Assembly (NCBI GenBank): GCA_036273735.1
Contig: DASUHA010000135.1
Coordinates: 1 to 5,167, forward strand
Source of the DNA: 13-2-20CM-66-19 sp036273735
GTDB taxonomy: Bacteria; Pseudomonadota; Gammaproteobacteria; Steroidobacterales; Steroidobacteraceae
Reading direction: 5' to 3'
Length of the DNA stretch: 5,167 nucleotides
Each line of letters begins with the position of its first letter. Position 1 is the first letter of the stretch. The position numbers and the translations under genes were made by a program. The notes under the pieces are model-generated. The model saw only the letters and a program-made list of their open reading frames with translations. It searched no databases and had not been told where the DNA came from. Below are positions 1 to 5,167 of the stretch, in pieces.

Positions 1-1482
1 CAGGCGCTCCACATCCATGGCATCGGGATGTATCCAAGGCCCCTGCACGTTGGCCAGAAAGACATTCGGCGCCCATGTGACGCAGAAGCGCGAATGGATG
101 CACTTCTTGGCATCGAATATCAGAGTGAGATCCTTACCCGCGATCTCTTCGACGCCTCCAGCCACGGATTTGGGTACCGGCGGCGCACCAGGCTGCGCCG
201 GTGCCGGCGCGACCGCCTGGGACGCTGCGGCCTCCGGGGTCTGCGATAAATGCTCGAAATCACGCGCCGCTCGCTCCGCCAGGTCTCCCAGCAGGCGGGC
301 CGCCTGGTCGCTGCGACGATCCCTGCTCTCGAGCGTGGCTGCAGCACTGGCGAGCTCGGCCAGACGCTCCGCGAAGAACCGATGCGCGGCAATGCCCGAG
401 GGAAACCCTGCCGCATCGCGCAAGGCGACGAACGTCACGCCGGCGTGGCATTCGGGAGTCGACGGACCGGCCGAGAAGCGGGCTGCGCGCTCCGCCAACA
501 GCGTCATCGCCCTCATGAGGCCGATTCCGAGGTCGACCGCGATGGCCTTCTCCTGCGCCGGACGCCGGACGCTGTAGGAGTATGCGACCAGCCGTATCAT
601 CAACCCATAGGCCGCGTTGGCAACATCCACGCATTGCGCAGCATCCTCGTTCTCGATCCATACACGCCCCTCCGGACGTGGCGGGCGGCGCAGCACCGGG
701 TTGACTGCTGCAGGAAAGGACGGCTGAAAGCCTCTGTTGGTTTTCTTCAAAGCCGCGAATTCGCGGCGGATACCCGAGAATTTCTGGTAATGCGAGTCCT
801 CGGTATCGGCCTGGGCGCCCTCGCCCTGGCGCACGATGGCATCGAAAGCGGCGAGCGCCGTCTTGGCGCAGATCACCGGCTTTGCGCCGCCGAGATCGAC
901 CTCCTCGGGCGAGAGCTGCAGCGCGGGATCACCGCAGAATGCGACTTTCTCGCCGACTCGCTCGACGAACCGGGTGACGCTGTCCCCGAGCGAAGCGTAG
1001 AAGTCACCGACGGTATCGTAGTCGATTCCCATCGGCGTCAGGCGCGGCGAGGAGGAGCCCCGCCGGTAGCGCACCGGCGGCTCGAAGCCTTCACCGTCCG
1101 GCTCGGTCGAGCCCTTGGGACGCTCGAGATAGATGAAATGCTGCAGCACCGCCTCATTGAACGGCGCCAGCTTCACGACCACGCCGGCGGGCAAATACCC
1201 CGGATCGATGGGGAAGTTGCCCCGGCCAAAGCGCGGTGCGCCGCCGAGTGCCGAGGTGATGTTCCATACGGCGCAGAGATGTCCCATTTCCTCGACGGCG
1301 ATGTCGAGAATGCAACGGCGCCAGCGGGCGGTCGCCGCCGCCTCCTCCGCCGAGAGCCCATCCTGCGCGTCCTTCAGGCTGAAGGCCGCGTAGAGATAGG
1401 TGCACATCAGGTTGTGCTCGAGCTCCGAGGCCTCGTAGAGCCGGTGCAGGAGCTCTTCTCGGGTGGGCTGAGCGATATCCAT
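1..1482 (-). CDS. Ferritin-like (VioB/IPD synthase-like) protein fused to a 4Fe-4S mono-cluster domain, C-terminus cut by window edge
   Basis: All 494 codons from the ATG at 1482 down to base 1 are open, and the stop lies outside the window. Residues about 10-245 look like the ferritin-like domain found in VioB/RebD/StaD-type iminophenyl-pyruvate dimer synthases. Candidate iron ligands are E20-L-E22-H23 in the first helix, E64-E65-M-G-H68 in the second, and E228 with S230-H231-Y232 in a later helix. Residues about 415-440 are an Ala/Pro linker. From about 450 a divergent 4Fe-4S mono-cluster domain (Fer4_19 type) begins, with C461-x5-C467 and the G-P-W-I-x-P-D stretch at 481-487. The CPSGAL-type segment expected next would lie beyond base 1, and some relatives also carry a CDGSH domain there. 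The start is supported by AGGAAGG (1494-1488), 5 nt upstream. A TTGACG at 1552-1547 resembles a -35 box but has no good -10 partner. The domain calls are fairly secure. The reaction (oxidative amino-acid dimerisation, iron handling or other) is unknown. Confidence 0.87.
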   Translation of the reverse strand, partial: MDIAQPTREELLHRLYEASELEHNLMCTYLYAAFSLKDAQDGLSAEEAAATARWRRCILDIAVEEMGHLCAVWNITSALGGAPRFGRGNFPIDPGYLPAGVVVKLAPFNEAVLQHFIYLERPKGSTEPDGEGFEPPVRYRRGSSSPRLTPMGIDYDTVGDFYASLGDSVTRFVERVGEKVAFCGDPALQLSPEEVDLGGAKPVICAKTALAAFDAIVRQGEGAQADTEDSHYQKFSGIRREFAALKKTNRGFQPSFPAAVNPVLRRPPRPEGRVWIENEDAAQCVDVANAAYGLMIRLVAYSYSVRRPAQEKAIAVDLGIGLMRAMTLLAERAARFSAGPSTPECHAGVTFVALRDAAGFPSGIAAHRFFAERLAELASAAATLESRDRRSDQAARLLGDLAERAARDFEHLSQTPEAAASQAVAPAPAQPGAPPVPKSVAGGVEEIAGKDLTLIFDAKKCIHSRFCVTWAPNVFLANVQGPWIHPDAMDVERL

Positions 1483-1569
1483 GATGTCCTTCCTCTCTGA
1501 GGCGGCGTCGAGCGGGGGAGTCGCGGAATTTTCAGTCTACCAAACGCGTCAAGCGCAGGGGTGCGGATT

Positions 1570-1594
1570 CCGGCGCGGCTCCGAGCCGCGCCGG
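1570..1594 (-). terminator. Perfect GC-rich hairpin after gstA, possible terminator or processing structure
   Basis: An 11-bp perfect inverted repeat (CCGGCGCGGCT, complement at 1584-1594) surrounds a 3-nt loop. It lies 20 nt past the gstA stop and about 88 nt before the next minus-strand start. No T-run follows it on the minus strand (GAATCCGCAC), so it is not a canonical intrinsic terminator. It may slow polymerase, stabilise the gstA 3' end or act as a weak terminator ahead of the ferritin-like gene. Confidence 0.45.
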
Positions 1595-1614
1595 GACTGC
1601 TGGCTTGCCTGGCG

Positions 1615-2223
1615 CTATTTGATCAGCCCTTCCGCCTTCATCGCCGCCTGCACATGCGGGCGCGCAGCCACACGGGCCTGAAAGGCAAGGACGTTCGGAA
1701 AAGATGACAGGTCGAACTTCACGGTGCCCGCCCAGTTGGTTATCGTGAAGAGATAGGCATCCGCGACCGTGAAGGAATCGCCGAAGAGATAGGGGCGGCC
1801 CTCGAGCTGCTTCTCGATGATGGCATACCGCTTGCGCAGATACGCATGGCGCTCCGTGCGCGTCTCGGCCGGAGTCTCGGCGCGAAACAGCGGCGAATAG
1901 GTCTTGTGGAGCTCGGAGTTGATGAAGCCGAGCGTCTCCTGCAGGCGATAGCGCGCCAGCGTGCCCGCGGCGGGCGCAAGGCGCTTTTCGGGCTTCAGAT
2001 CCGCAAGGTACTGGACGATGACGGGGCCCTCGGTCAGTATCTCGCCGTCATCGAGCTCGAGTGCCGGGACGTAGCCCTTGGGATTGATCGCGAAGTAGTC
2101 TCCTTCCGAAGCGATGGTCTTGGTCTTGGTATCCACCTTCTGCAGGCGCAGCTCGATGCCTGCCTCGAGGGCGACGATATGGGGCGACAGCGAGCAGGCG
2201 CCGCTCGCGTAATACAATTTCAT
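1615..2223 (-). CDS. gstA: Beta-class glutathione S-transferase
   Basis: This 202-residue cytosolic protein closely resembles E. coli GstA (about 201 residues) along its whole length. The N-terminal thioredoxin-like domain (about 1-78) opens MKLYYASGACSLSPH and carries C10, the beta-class cysteine that forms a mixed disulfide with glutathione. The V52-P53 cis-proline turn lies in NPKGYVPAL, and E65 of LTEG should hold the gamma-glutamyl group. The helical C-terminal domain (about 87-202) has E104-L-H106-K107, matching the family's active-site His/Lys, and the N-capping box S150-F-T-V-A-D155. It should conjugate or reduce electrophiles with glutathione. The ATG follows AGGAG (2234-2230) by 6 nt. 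The gene is divergent from the HxlR regulator across 125 bp rich in likely operators, so that regulator probably controls it. A TATACC (2293-2288) inside the first operator could be its -10 box. The physiological substrate cannot be read from sequence. Confidence 0.95.
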   Translation of the reverse strand: MKLYYASGACSLSPHIVALEAGIELRLQKVDTKTKTIASEGDYFAINPKGYVPALELDDGEILTEGPVIVQYLADLKPEKRLAPAAGTLARYRLQETLGFINSELHKTYSPLFRAETPAETRTERHAYLRKRYAIIEKQLEGRPYLFGDSFTVADAYLFTITNWAGTVKFDLSSFPNVLAFQARVAARPHVQAAMKAEGLIK

Positions 2224-2267
2224 GCCGGTCTCCTCTCAATCAAAGCAAAGATCACACCGCCACGAAA

Positions 2268-2340
2268 TTACCACTGCCACTTACCTTGGTATAGCTCATT
2301 ACTTTCGGTAAGCTTAAAAAGCAACTCACCTCCCGGTAAG
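2268..2340. promoter_or_regulatory. Divergent gstA/hxlR promoter region with TTACC/GGTAA operator repeats
   Basis: Within 73 bp the core TTAC(C)/GGTA(A) occurs six times. Site 1 is TACC-TT-GGTA (2282-2291), a perfect inverted repeat. Site 2 is TTAC-TTTCG-GTAA (2299-2311), also perfect, starting 18 bp after site 1. An imperfect third site, TCACC-tccc-GGTAA (2326-2339), runs into the hxlR Shine-Dalgarno. A lone TTACC half-site sits at 2268-2272. A possible hxlR promoter is TTGGTA (2286-2291), 17 bp, TAAGCT (2309-2314). A possible gstA -10 is TATACC on the minus strand (2293-2288). Both overlap the repeats, as expected for repression by a dimeric winged-helix protein. The promoter hexamers are weak matches; the repeats are directly visible. 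Confidence 0.65.
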
Positions 2341-2348
2341 GAGCCCCC

Positions 2349-2708
2349 ATGCCGCACAAGGTCCGCAAGAGCAAAGCCCCTCCTCCGCCACCCGGCTGTC
2401 CCATGGGCACCTGTATGGCTTTGCTCGGCGGCGCGTGGACGACCAACGTCATCTGGCAATTGAGCGGCGGCCCGCGCCGCTTCGGCGAGCTCAACAGAGA
2501 CATCCGCGGCATCTCGCCCAAGATGCTCACCGCGCGGCTGCGGGAGCTCGAGACCAAGGGCGTAGTGAGCCGCGAAGTGGCGCCTACCTCACCCCCCTCG
2601 GTGGAATATGCTCTTTCCGCGCTCGGTCAGGAGTTGATCCCGGTCATCGACGCCATCGTACGGGTGGGCACCCGTCTGCTGGAGGATCAGCCGCGCAAAG
2701 CGGGCTAG
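2349..2708 (+). CDS. HxlR-family winged-helix transcriptional regulator
   Basis: This 119-residue protein has the full HxlR domain at about 16-112. Visible family signatures are G26-x-G28-A-W30 in helix 1, R44-F-G-E-L-N-R (44-50), the recognition-helix region I55-S-P-K-M-L-T-A-R-L-R-E-L-E (55-68) and the wing/strand V85-E-Y-A-L-S. Two cysteines lie near the N-terminus, C17 and C22. C17 fits the conserved N-terminal Cys of the family, which in YodB/HypR-type members senses electrophiles or disulfide stress. The N-terminal tail is short, basic and has a run of five prolines (11-15). Translation starts at the ATG behind AAGGAG (2338-2343), 5 nt upstream. The gene is divergent from gstA, and the shared spacer carries inverted repeats overlapping its own RBS, so autoregulation plus control of gstA is the natural inference. 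Effector unknown. Confidence 0.93.
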   Translation: MPHKVRKSKAPPPPPGCPMGTCMALLGGAWTTNVIWQLSGGPRRFGELNRDIRGISPKMLTARLRELETKGVVSREVAPTSPPSVEYALSALGQELIPVIDAIVRVGTRLLEDQPRKAG

Positions 2709-2772
2709 CGGTCGAAGCGATGGCCAGGGCCGGACGTCGACTACACGCGTAAGTGACGACCGGCGCCGATTG

Positions 2773-3582
2773 CTATCCGAATCGGTAACTCGAAAGGGCG
2801 ATCGTTCCGCGGAAGTCTTTCTCGCTGTGGATGATCCGTCCCACCTCCGCCTCTGCCGCGCCTACCGCTACGTGTAGCGGCATCAGATGATCCTCTGTCG
2901 GATGCGCCTCTCGCGCGGCCGGCGCGTGCTCCCATTCCACCAGACGCTGCGAGCGCTGAGCGGGCGGGGAGTCGACGAGCGTCTCGCGCAGCCAACCATC
3001 GAACTGAACCGAGTCCTCACGTGGAACGCGGGGGCCGAAGAAGCGGCGGAGGTTGTGATAGCTGCTGCCGCTGCCGATGATGAGTACTCCCTCGTCCCTG
3101 AGCGGAGCCAGTGCGCGGCCGAGCCGCAAGTGGGCCTCGCTGTCGTAGTCGGCCCGAAGCGAGACCTGGAAGACCGGGACGTCCGCCTGCGGGTGAGTAA
3201 CCGCCAGCAGGGAATAGGTCCCGTGATCGAAGCCTCTCCCGGCATCCAATCGCGTGGCGAGACCTGCCTGTTGAATCAGTGAGTGCGCGCGCACCGCGAG
3301 CTGCGGCGAGCCCGCCGCCGGGTAGCGGATGTGATACATCTCCTCCGGAAAGCCGCCGTAGTCGTAGATCATCGGCGGCGCCGCACCCGCCATCACGGCA
3401 AAGCCCTTCTCTTCCCAGTGACCGGAGACGACGAGAATGGCCTGCGGCTTTTGCGGGAGCTGCCGCGGCAGCTCCCGCAGGGATTGCTCGAGCCGTGCGT
3501 AGGGCCGGCGCGCCTCCTCGTTCATGTAGGGCCAGGGACCGCCCCCGTGGGTGAGATAAAAGGTCGGAAATCTCGCGCTCAC
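2773..3582 (-). CDS. DODA-type (LigB-like) extradiol aromatic ring-opening dioxygenase
   Basis: This 269-residue cytosolic protein belongs to the class III extradiol dioxygenase/4,5-DOPA dioxygenase family, related to E. coli YgiD and plant DODA, and is near the usual length. Conserved blocks in order are T11-H12-G-G-G-P (metal His), S53-G-H55-W-E (metal His), Y73-D-Y-G-G-F-P, G117-F-D-H120-G-T-Y-S (probable acid/base His), S171-G-S-S-Y-H176-N and H227-P-T-E-D-H232-L-M-P-L (further active-site His). Such enzymes use Fe(II) or Zn(II) at a His site and open catechol rings. The start is GTG at 3582, with GGAGG (3595-3591) 8 nt upstream. The first residues MSARFPTFYLTHGGG match family N-termini, so no longer start is needed. 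It lies 27 bp downstream of the DoxX gene and should be co-transcribed with it. The true substrate of bacterial members is mostly unknown. Codons 35-44 form an unusual perfect palindrome. Confidence 0.93.
   Translation of the reverse strand: MSARFPTFYLTHGGGPWPYMNEEARRPYARLEQSLRELPRQLPQKPQAILVVSGHWEEKGFAVMAGAAPPMIYDYGGFPEEMYHIRYPAAGSPQLAVRAHSLIQQAGLATRLDAGRGFDHGTYSLLAVTHPQADVPVFQVSLRADYDSEAHLRLGRALAPLRDEGVLIIGSGSSYHNLRRFFGPRVPREDSVQFDGWLRETLVDSPPAQRSQRLVEWEHAPAAREAHPTEDHLMPLHVAVGAAEAEVGRIIHSEKDFRGTIALSSYRFG
3452..3479. repeat. Perfect 28-bp palindrome inside the dioxygenase gene
   Basis: The 14 bases TGCGGGAGCTGCCG are followed without a spacer by their exact reverse complement, centred between 3465 and 3466. 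It codes for L-R-E-L-P-R-Q-L-P-Q at about residues 35-44 of the dioxygenase. In mRNA it would form a very stable GC-rich hairpin about 100 nt past the start codon. It may simply reflect GC-rich codon choice in a conserved Leu/Arg/Pro/Gln stretch. Confidence 0.8.
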
Positions 3583-3609
3583 GACACTCGCCTCCAGTTT
3601 GGCCGCGGC

Positions 3610-4044
3610 TCAACCCGCACGGCGGTGATCGAGACTCAGGGCACCCGCGCCGTTGGCCACCAGCATGAGGAAGGCGCCGGTGATCGCGACATCCTTGAGA
3701 AACATGATCGTCTGAATCTGATCGCCGAAGTTGTTGTGGAACAGGATGGCGGCAATCAGGGTGAAACCGGCGAGCAGGAACGCGGCGATGCGGGTATGCC
3801 AGCCGAGGAGGATTGCGAGCGACCCCAACACCTCGGTCGCGATGACGATCGGCAGGAGGGCGGCAGGGACACCCACGCTCGCCATGTAGGCGGCCGTTGC
3901 GCCGTACGCTGATATCTTGGTCAGCCCCGAGAGAAGGAACAGCGAGGCGAGCAGGACCCGGCCAGCCAGCTCGAAGATCGGGTTGAAACGGGACACCTCG
4001 ATCGAGACCCGATTACGGATCGAAGGGGTTGCTGCTGTGCTCAT
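3610..4044 (-). CDS. DoxX-family small membrane protein
   Basis: This 144-residue inner-membrane protein of the DoxX/DoxD type has four predicted membrane segments at about 26-42, 60-81, 85-103 and 114-134. Visible family features are G28-R-x-L-L-A-S-L-F-L-L-S-G-L-T-K-I in segment 1, the E71 and G74 of segment 2, H103-N-N-F-G-D after segment 3, and M114-F-L-K-D-V-A-I-T-G-A in segment 4. Its short polar C-terminus ends SLDHRRAG. The open frame continues upstream to 4440, but that part overlaps the lysR coding region and reads as non-family sequence. The ATG at 4044 is chosen because GAGGAG (4056-4051) sits 6 nt upstream and the family domain begins right after. The DODA gene follows 27 bp downstream, and the divergent LysR gene is the likely regulator. 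DoxX proteins are linked in other bacteria to thiol/redox stress and quinone-related electron flow; the role here is inferred. Confidence 0.9.
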   Translation of the reverse strand: MSTAATPSIRNRVSIEVSRFNPIFELAGRVLLASLFLLSGLTKISAYGATAAYMASVGVPAALLPIVIATEVLGSLAILLGWHTRIAAFLLAGFTLIAAILFHNNFGDQIQTIMFLKDVAITGAFLMLVANGAGALSLDHRRAG

Positions 4045-4100
4045 GGACGGCTCCTCGAAGGGAAGATTGCGGCTCGAGGAGGACTGTAGATGCTCGCGCC

Positions 4101-4152
4101 ATTGTCCACTAGACGGTAAAATATGGAAACACTGTCCACCCATATAGACAAT
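4101..4152. promoter_or_regulatory. Divergent lysR/doxX operator with 30-bp-spaced repeats
   Basis: TGTCCAC occurs at 4103-4109 and 4133-4139, exactly 30 bp apart (close to three helical turns). Each copy is followed by TAGAC: immediately in the first (4110-4114) and after CCATA in the second (4145-4149). The second copy forms TGTC-N10-GACA (4133-4150). The whole block is bounded by ATTGTC (4101-4106) and GACAAT (4147-4152), also inverted. TAAAAT at 4117-4122 between the repeats is a plausible lysR -10 box. The layout fits two bound dimers of a LysR regulator. The last half-site ends 1 nt before the lysR ATG. The repeats are seen; the function is inferred. Confidence 0.65.
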
Positions 4153-4153
4153 C

Positions 4154-5032
4154 ATGGATCTGGATGCCATAGCAGTCTTCGTCAGGGTTGTTGAGACCGG
4201 CAGCTTCTCGGCCGCGGCCAGGCGTCTCAGTATGCCGAAGGCCACCGTGAGCGCCAAAGTCGCTCGGCTGGAGCGACGCCTCGGGCTCAGCCTGATCCAG
4301 CGGACCACCCGCAAGCTGCGCCTGACCGAGGCCGGCGAGCAGTATTTCCGCCATTGCGCCACGGCCATTCGCGAAGTCGAGCTGGCGGAAACCGCGCTCC
4401 AGGCGACCGCGGACAAGCCATCCGGCGTCCTCAGAGTCACGGCTCCCGTCGACCTGGGTCATACGCTGCTGCCGCGGCTCGTGCATGCCTATGCAGCTCG
4501 GTATCCGGAGGTCTCGGTCGAGCTCCTCGTCACCAATCGAATCGTCGACCTCGTGGGAGAAGGCATCGACCTCGCGATCCGGCCTTCCCAGGTGTTGAAG
4601 GACTCGTCGTTGATCGCGCAGCGCTTCTTCGAGATGGGCTCCAACCTGTGGGCGTCACCGCAGTATCTCGAGCGGCTCGGCGCGCCCGCTCAGCCGCGGG
4701 ACCTCGGCAGGGCGACATTCGTCGGATTCCTCCCACGCAGCTCCGTGGTGCTCACGAATGGCCGGGCGGATGCCGAGATTGCGATGCTCGGACGCATTCG
4801 CGCCGATGACTTCGAGACGATCCGTGCCCTGCTGCTGTTGGGAGAAGGAATGGCGTGGCTGCCTGACTTCGTCGCGCAGGAGGCCGCGCAGGCTGGCACG
4901 CTCGTACCTGTCCTCCCGAAATGGCGGCCGAAGGAGCGCGGCGCCTTCTACTTCGTATACGTCGGGCGCAAGTACGGACTGCCGAAGGTGAAGGCCTTCA
5001 TTCAGATGGCATTGGAGCTCATCGGCCGCTAG
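4154..5032 (+). CDS. LysR-family transcriptional regulator
   Basis: This 292-residue protein is typical of the family in length. Residues 1-60 are the winged helix-turn-helix (MDLDAIAVFVRVVETGSFSA, then A-A-R-R-L-S-M-P-K-A-T-V-S-A-K-V-A-R-L-E, and T51-T-R-K-L-R-L-T-E-A-G). A linker helix covers about 62-88, and the periplasmic-binding-protein-like effector domain begins at G91-V-L-R-V-T-A-P and runs to about 290, including D137/G-I-D-L-A-I-R-P-S around 136-145. The start is fixed by the family N-terminus and by a TAG in frame at 4145-4147. No Shine-Dalgarno is visible before it; the bases there are operator-like instead. It is divergent from doxX, so control of the doxX-dioxygenase unit and of itself is likely. 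The effector is unknown; an aromatic or quinone-like ligand would fit the targets. Confidence 0.95.
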   Translation: MDLDAIAVFVRVVETGSFSAAARRLSMPKATVSAKVARLERRLGLSLIQRTTRKLRLTEAGEQYFRHCATAIREVELAETALQATADKPSGVLRVTAPVDLGHTLLPRLVHAYAARYPEVSVELLVTNRIVDLVGEGIDLAIRPSQVLKDSSLIAQRFFEMGSNLWASPQYLERLGAPAQPRDLGRATFVGFLPRSSVVLTNGRADAEIAMLGRIRADDFETIRALLLLGEGMAWLPDFVAQEAAQAGTLVPVLPKWRPKERGAFYFVYVGRKYGLPKVKAFIQMALELIGR

Positions 5033-5167
5033 CGGCGCCAGAGTCGCGCGCTGGCAATCCGCGCGCCCTCGACCAGGGCGGCGAGCTTCATGTAAGCGAT
5101 GTCCGGCTCGACGGGGCCGAAGCCTGCGAAAGTGCCGTAGCCACAGTCGCTGCCCCCCATCACACGC
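5029..5167 (-). CDS. MetE-like (cobalamin-independent methionine synthase family) protein, C-terminal end only
   Basis: The last 45 codons of a minus-strand gene that enters from the right edge; one base of the preceding codon is also present. The peptide starts R-V-M-G-G-S-D-C-G-Y-G-T-F-A-G-F-G and ends with I-A-S-A-R-L-W-R-R. This matches the C-terminal tail of the short, stand-alone MetE C-domain proteins (cobalamin-independent methionine synthase II type and epoxyalkane:CoM transferase relatives). In that fold the Cys of the S/T-D-C-G motif (8th visible residue) is a zinc ligand that activates a thiol substrate. The methyl donor and acceptor cannot be judged from this fragment. Its TAG (5031-5029) overlaps the lysR stop in a shared CTAG. 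Confidence 0.8.
   Translation of the reverse strand, partial: RVMGGSDCGYGTFAGFGPVEPDIAYMKLAALVEGARIASARLWRR

Noticed and set aside
250..1500. Plus-strand open frame of 416 codons
   Set aside because: It is antisense to the ferritin-like/4Fe-S gene, whose 494 codons carry recognisable motifs and a good RBS. The plus-strand reading shows no known domain and is typical of GC-rich shadow frames.
1526..1552. Promoter for the ferritin-like gene built on TTGACG (1552-1547)
   Set aside because: The -35-like box is good, but no acceptable -10 hexamer lies 15-19 bp downstream; TAGACT is only 8 bp away.
1846..2463. Plus-strand open frame of 205 codons spanning gstA, the spacer and the hxlR start
   Set aside because: It is antisense to gstA and out of frame with hxlR, both of which are clear family members.
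2766..2785. 6-bp inverted repeat CCGATT-N8-AATCGG at the end of the dioxygenase gene, as a terminator for it or for hxlR
   Set aside because: The stem is short, the loop is 8 nt, it overlaps the stop codon and no T-run follows, so it is too weak to call.
3283..3912. Plus-strand open frame of 209 codons
   Set aside because: It lies antisense to both the dioxygenase and doxX genes, is Arg-rich and low in motif content, and has no RBS or family resemblance.
4045..4440. N-terminal extension of the DoxX reading frame
   Set aside because: The extension overlaps lysR coding sequence and the operator region. The DoxX domain and a clear RBS support the ATG at 4044.
4109..4486. Minus-strand open frame of 125 codons opposite the lysR start
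   Set aside because: It is antisense to the conserved HTH region of lysR and contains no recognisable domain.
1..5167. Mobile element, CRISPR array, tRNA/rRNA or toxin-antitoxin system
   Set aside because: No transposase or integrase motifs, terminal repeats, spaced direct-repeat arrays or RNA-gene signatures were seen on either strand.

Overview
The window is visibly GC-rich, with tight gene packing and typical Shine-Dalgarno sites. Its gene families (beta-class GST, HxlR, DODA/YgiD-type extradiol dioxygenase, DoxX, LysR) suggest a high-GC proteobacterium. The sequence alone does not settle the genus.

Layout. (1) Positions 1-1482, minus strand: a long coding region that runs off the left edge. 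It encodes an N-terminal ferritin-like (VioB/iminophenyl-pyruvate dimer synthase-like) domain, an Ala/Pro linker and the beginning of a divergent 4Fe-4S mono-cluster domain. (2) 1615-2223, minus: a beta-class glutathione S-transferase close to E. coli GstA, with a perfect 11-bp GC-rich hairpin just after its stop. (3) 2349-2708, plus: an HxlR-family regulator divergent from gstA. The 125-bp gap between them is dense with TTACC/GGTAA inverted repeats that look like the regulator's operators. (4) 2773-4044, minus: a two-gene unit, doxX-like then DODA-type dioxygenase, 27 bp apart. (5) 4154-5032, plus: a LysR regulator divergent from doxX, with a 30-bp-spaced repeat of a TGTCCAC...TAGAC element between them. 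(6) 5029-5167, minus: the C-terminus of a MetE-like (cobalamin-independent methionine synthase family) protein. Its stop codon shares a CTAG with the lysR stop.

How it fits together. The window holds two regulator-plus-target modules back to back: HxlR/gstA and LysR/doxX-dioxygenase. By family knowledge, HxlR proteins often sense electrophiles or oxidants through cysteines, GSTs conjugate or reduce electrophiles, and DoxX-DODA-LysR clusters recur in Proteobacteria. A shared theme of handling electrophilic, quinone-like or catecholic compounds is plausible but inferred. The most unusual item is the ferritin-like/Fe-S fusion, whose reaction is unknown. I see no RNA genes, CRISPR arrays, insertion sequences or other mobile elements, and no stretch over 300 bases without a gene.
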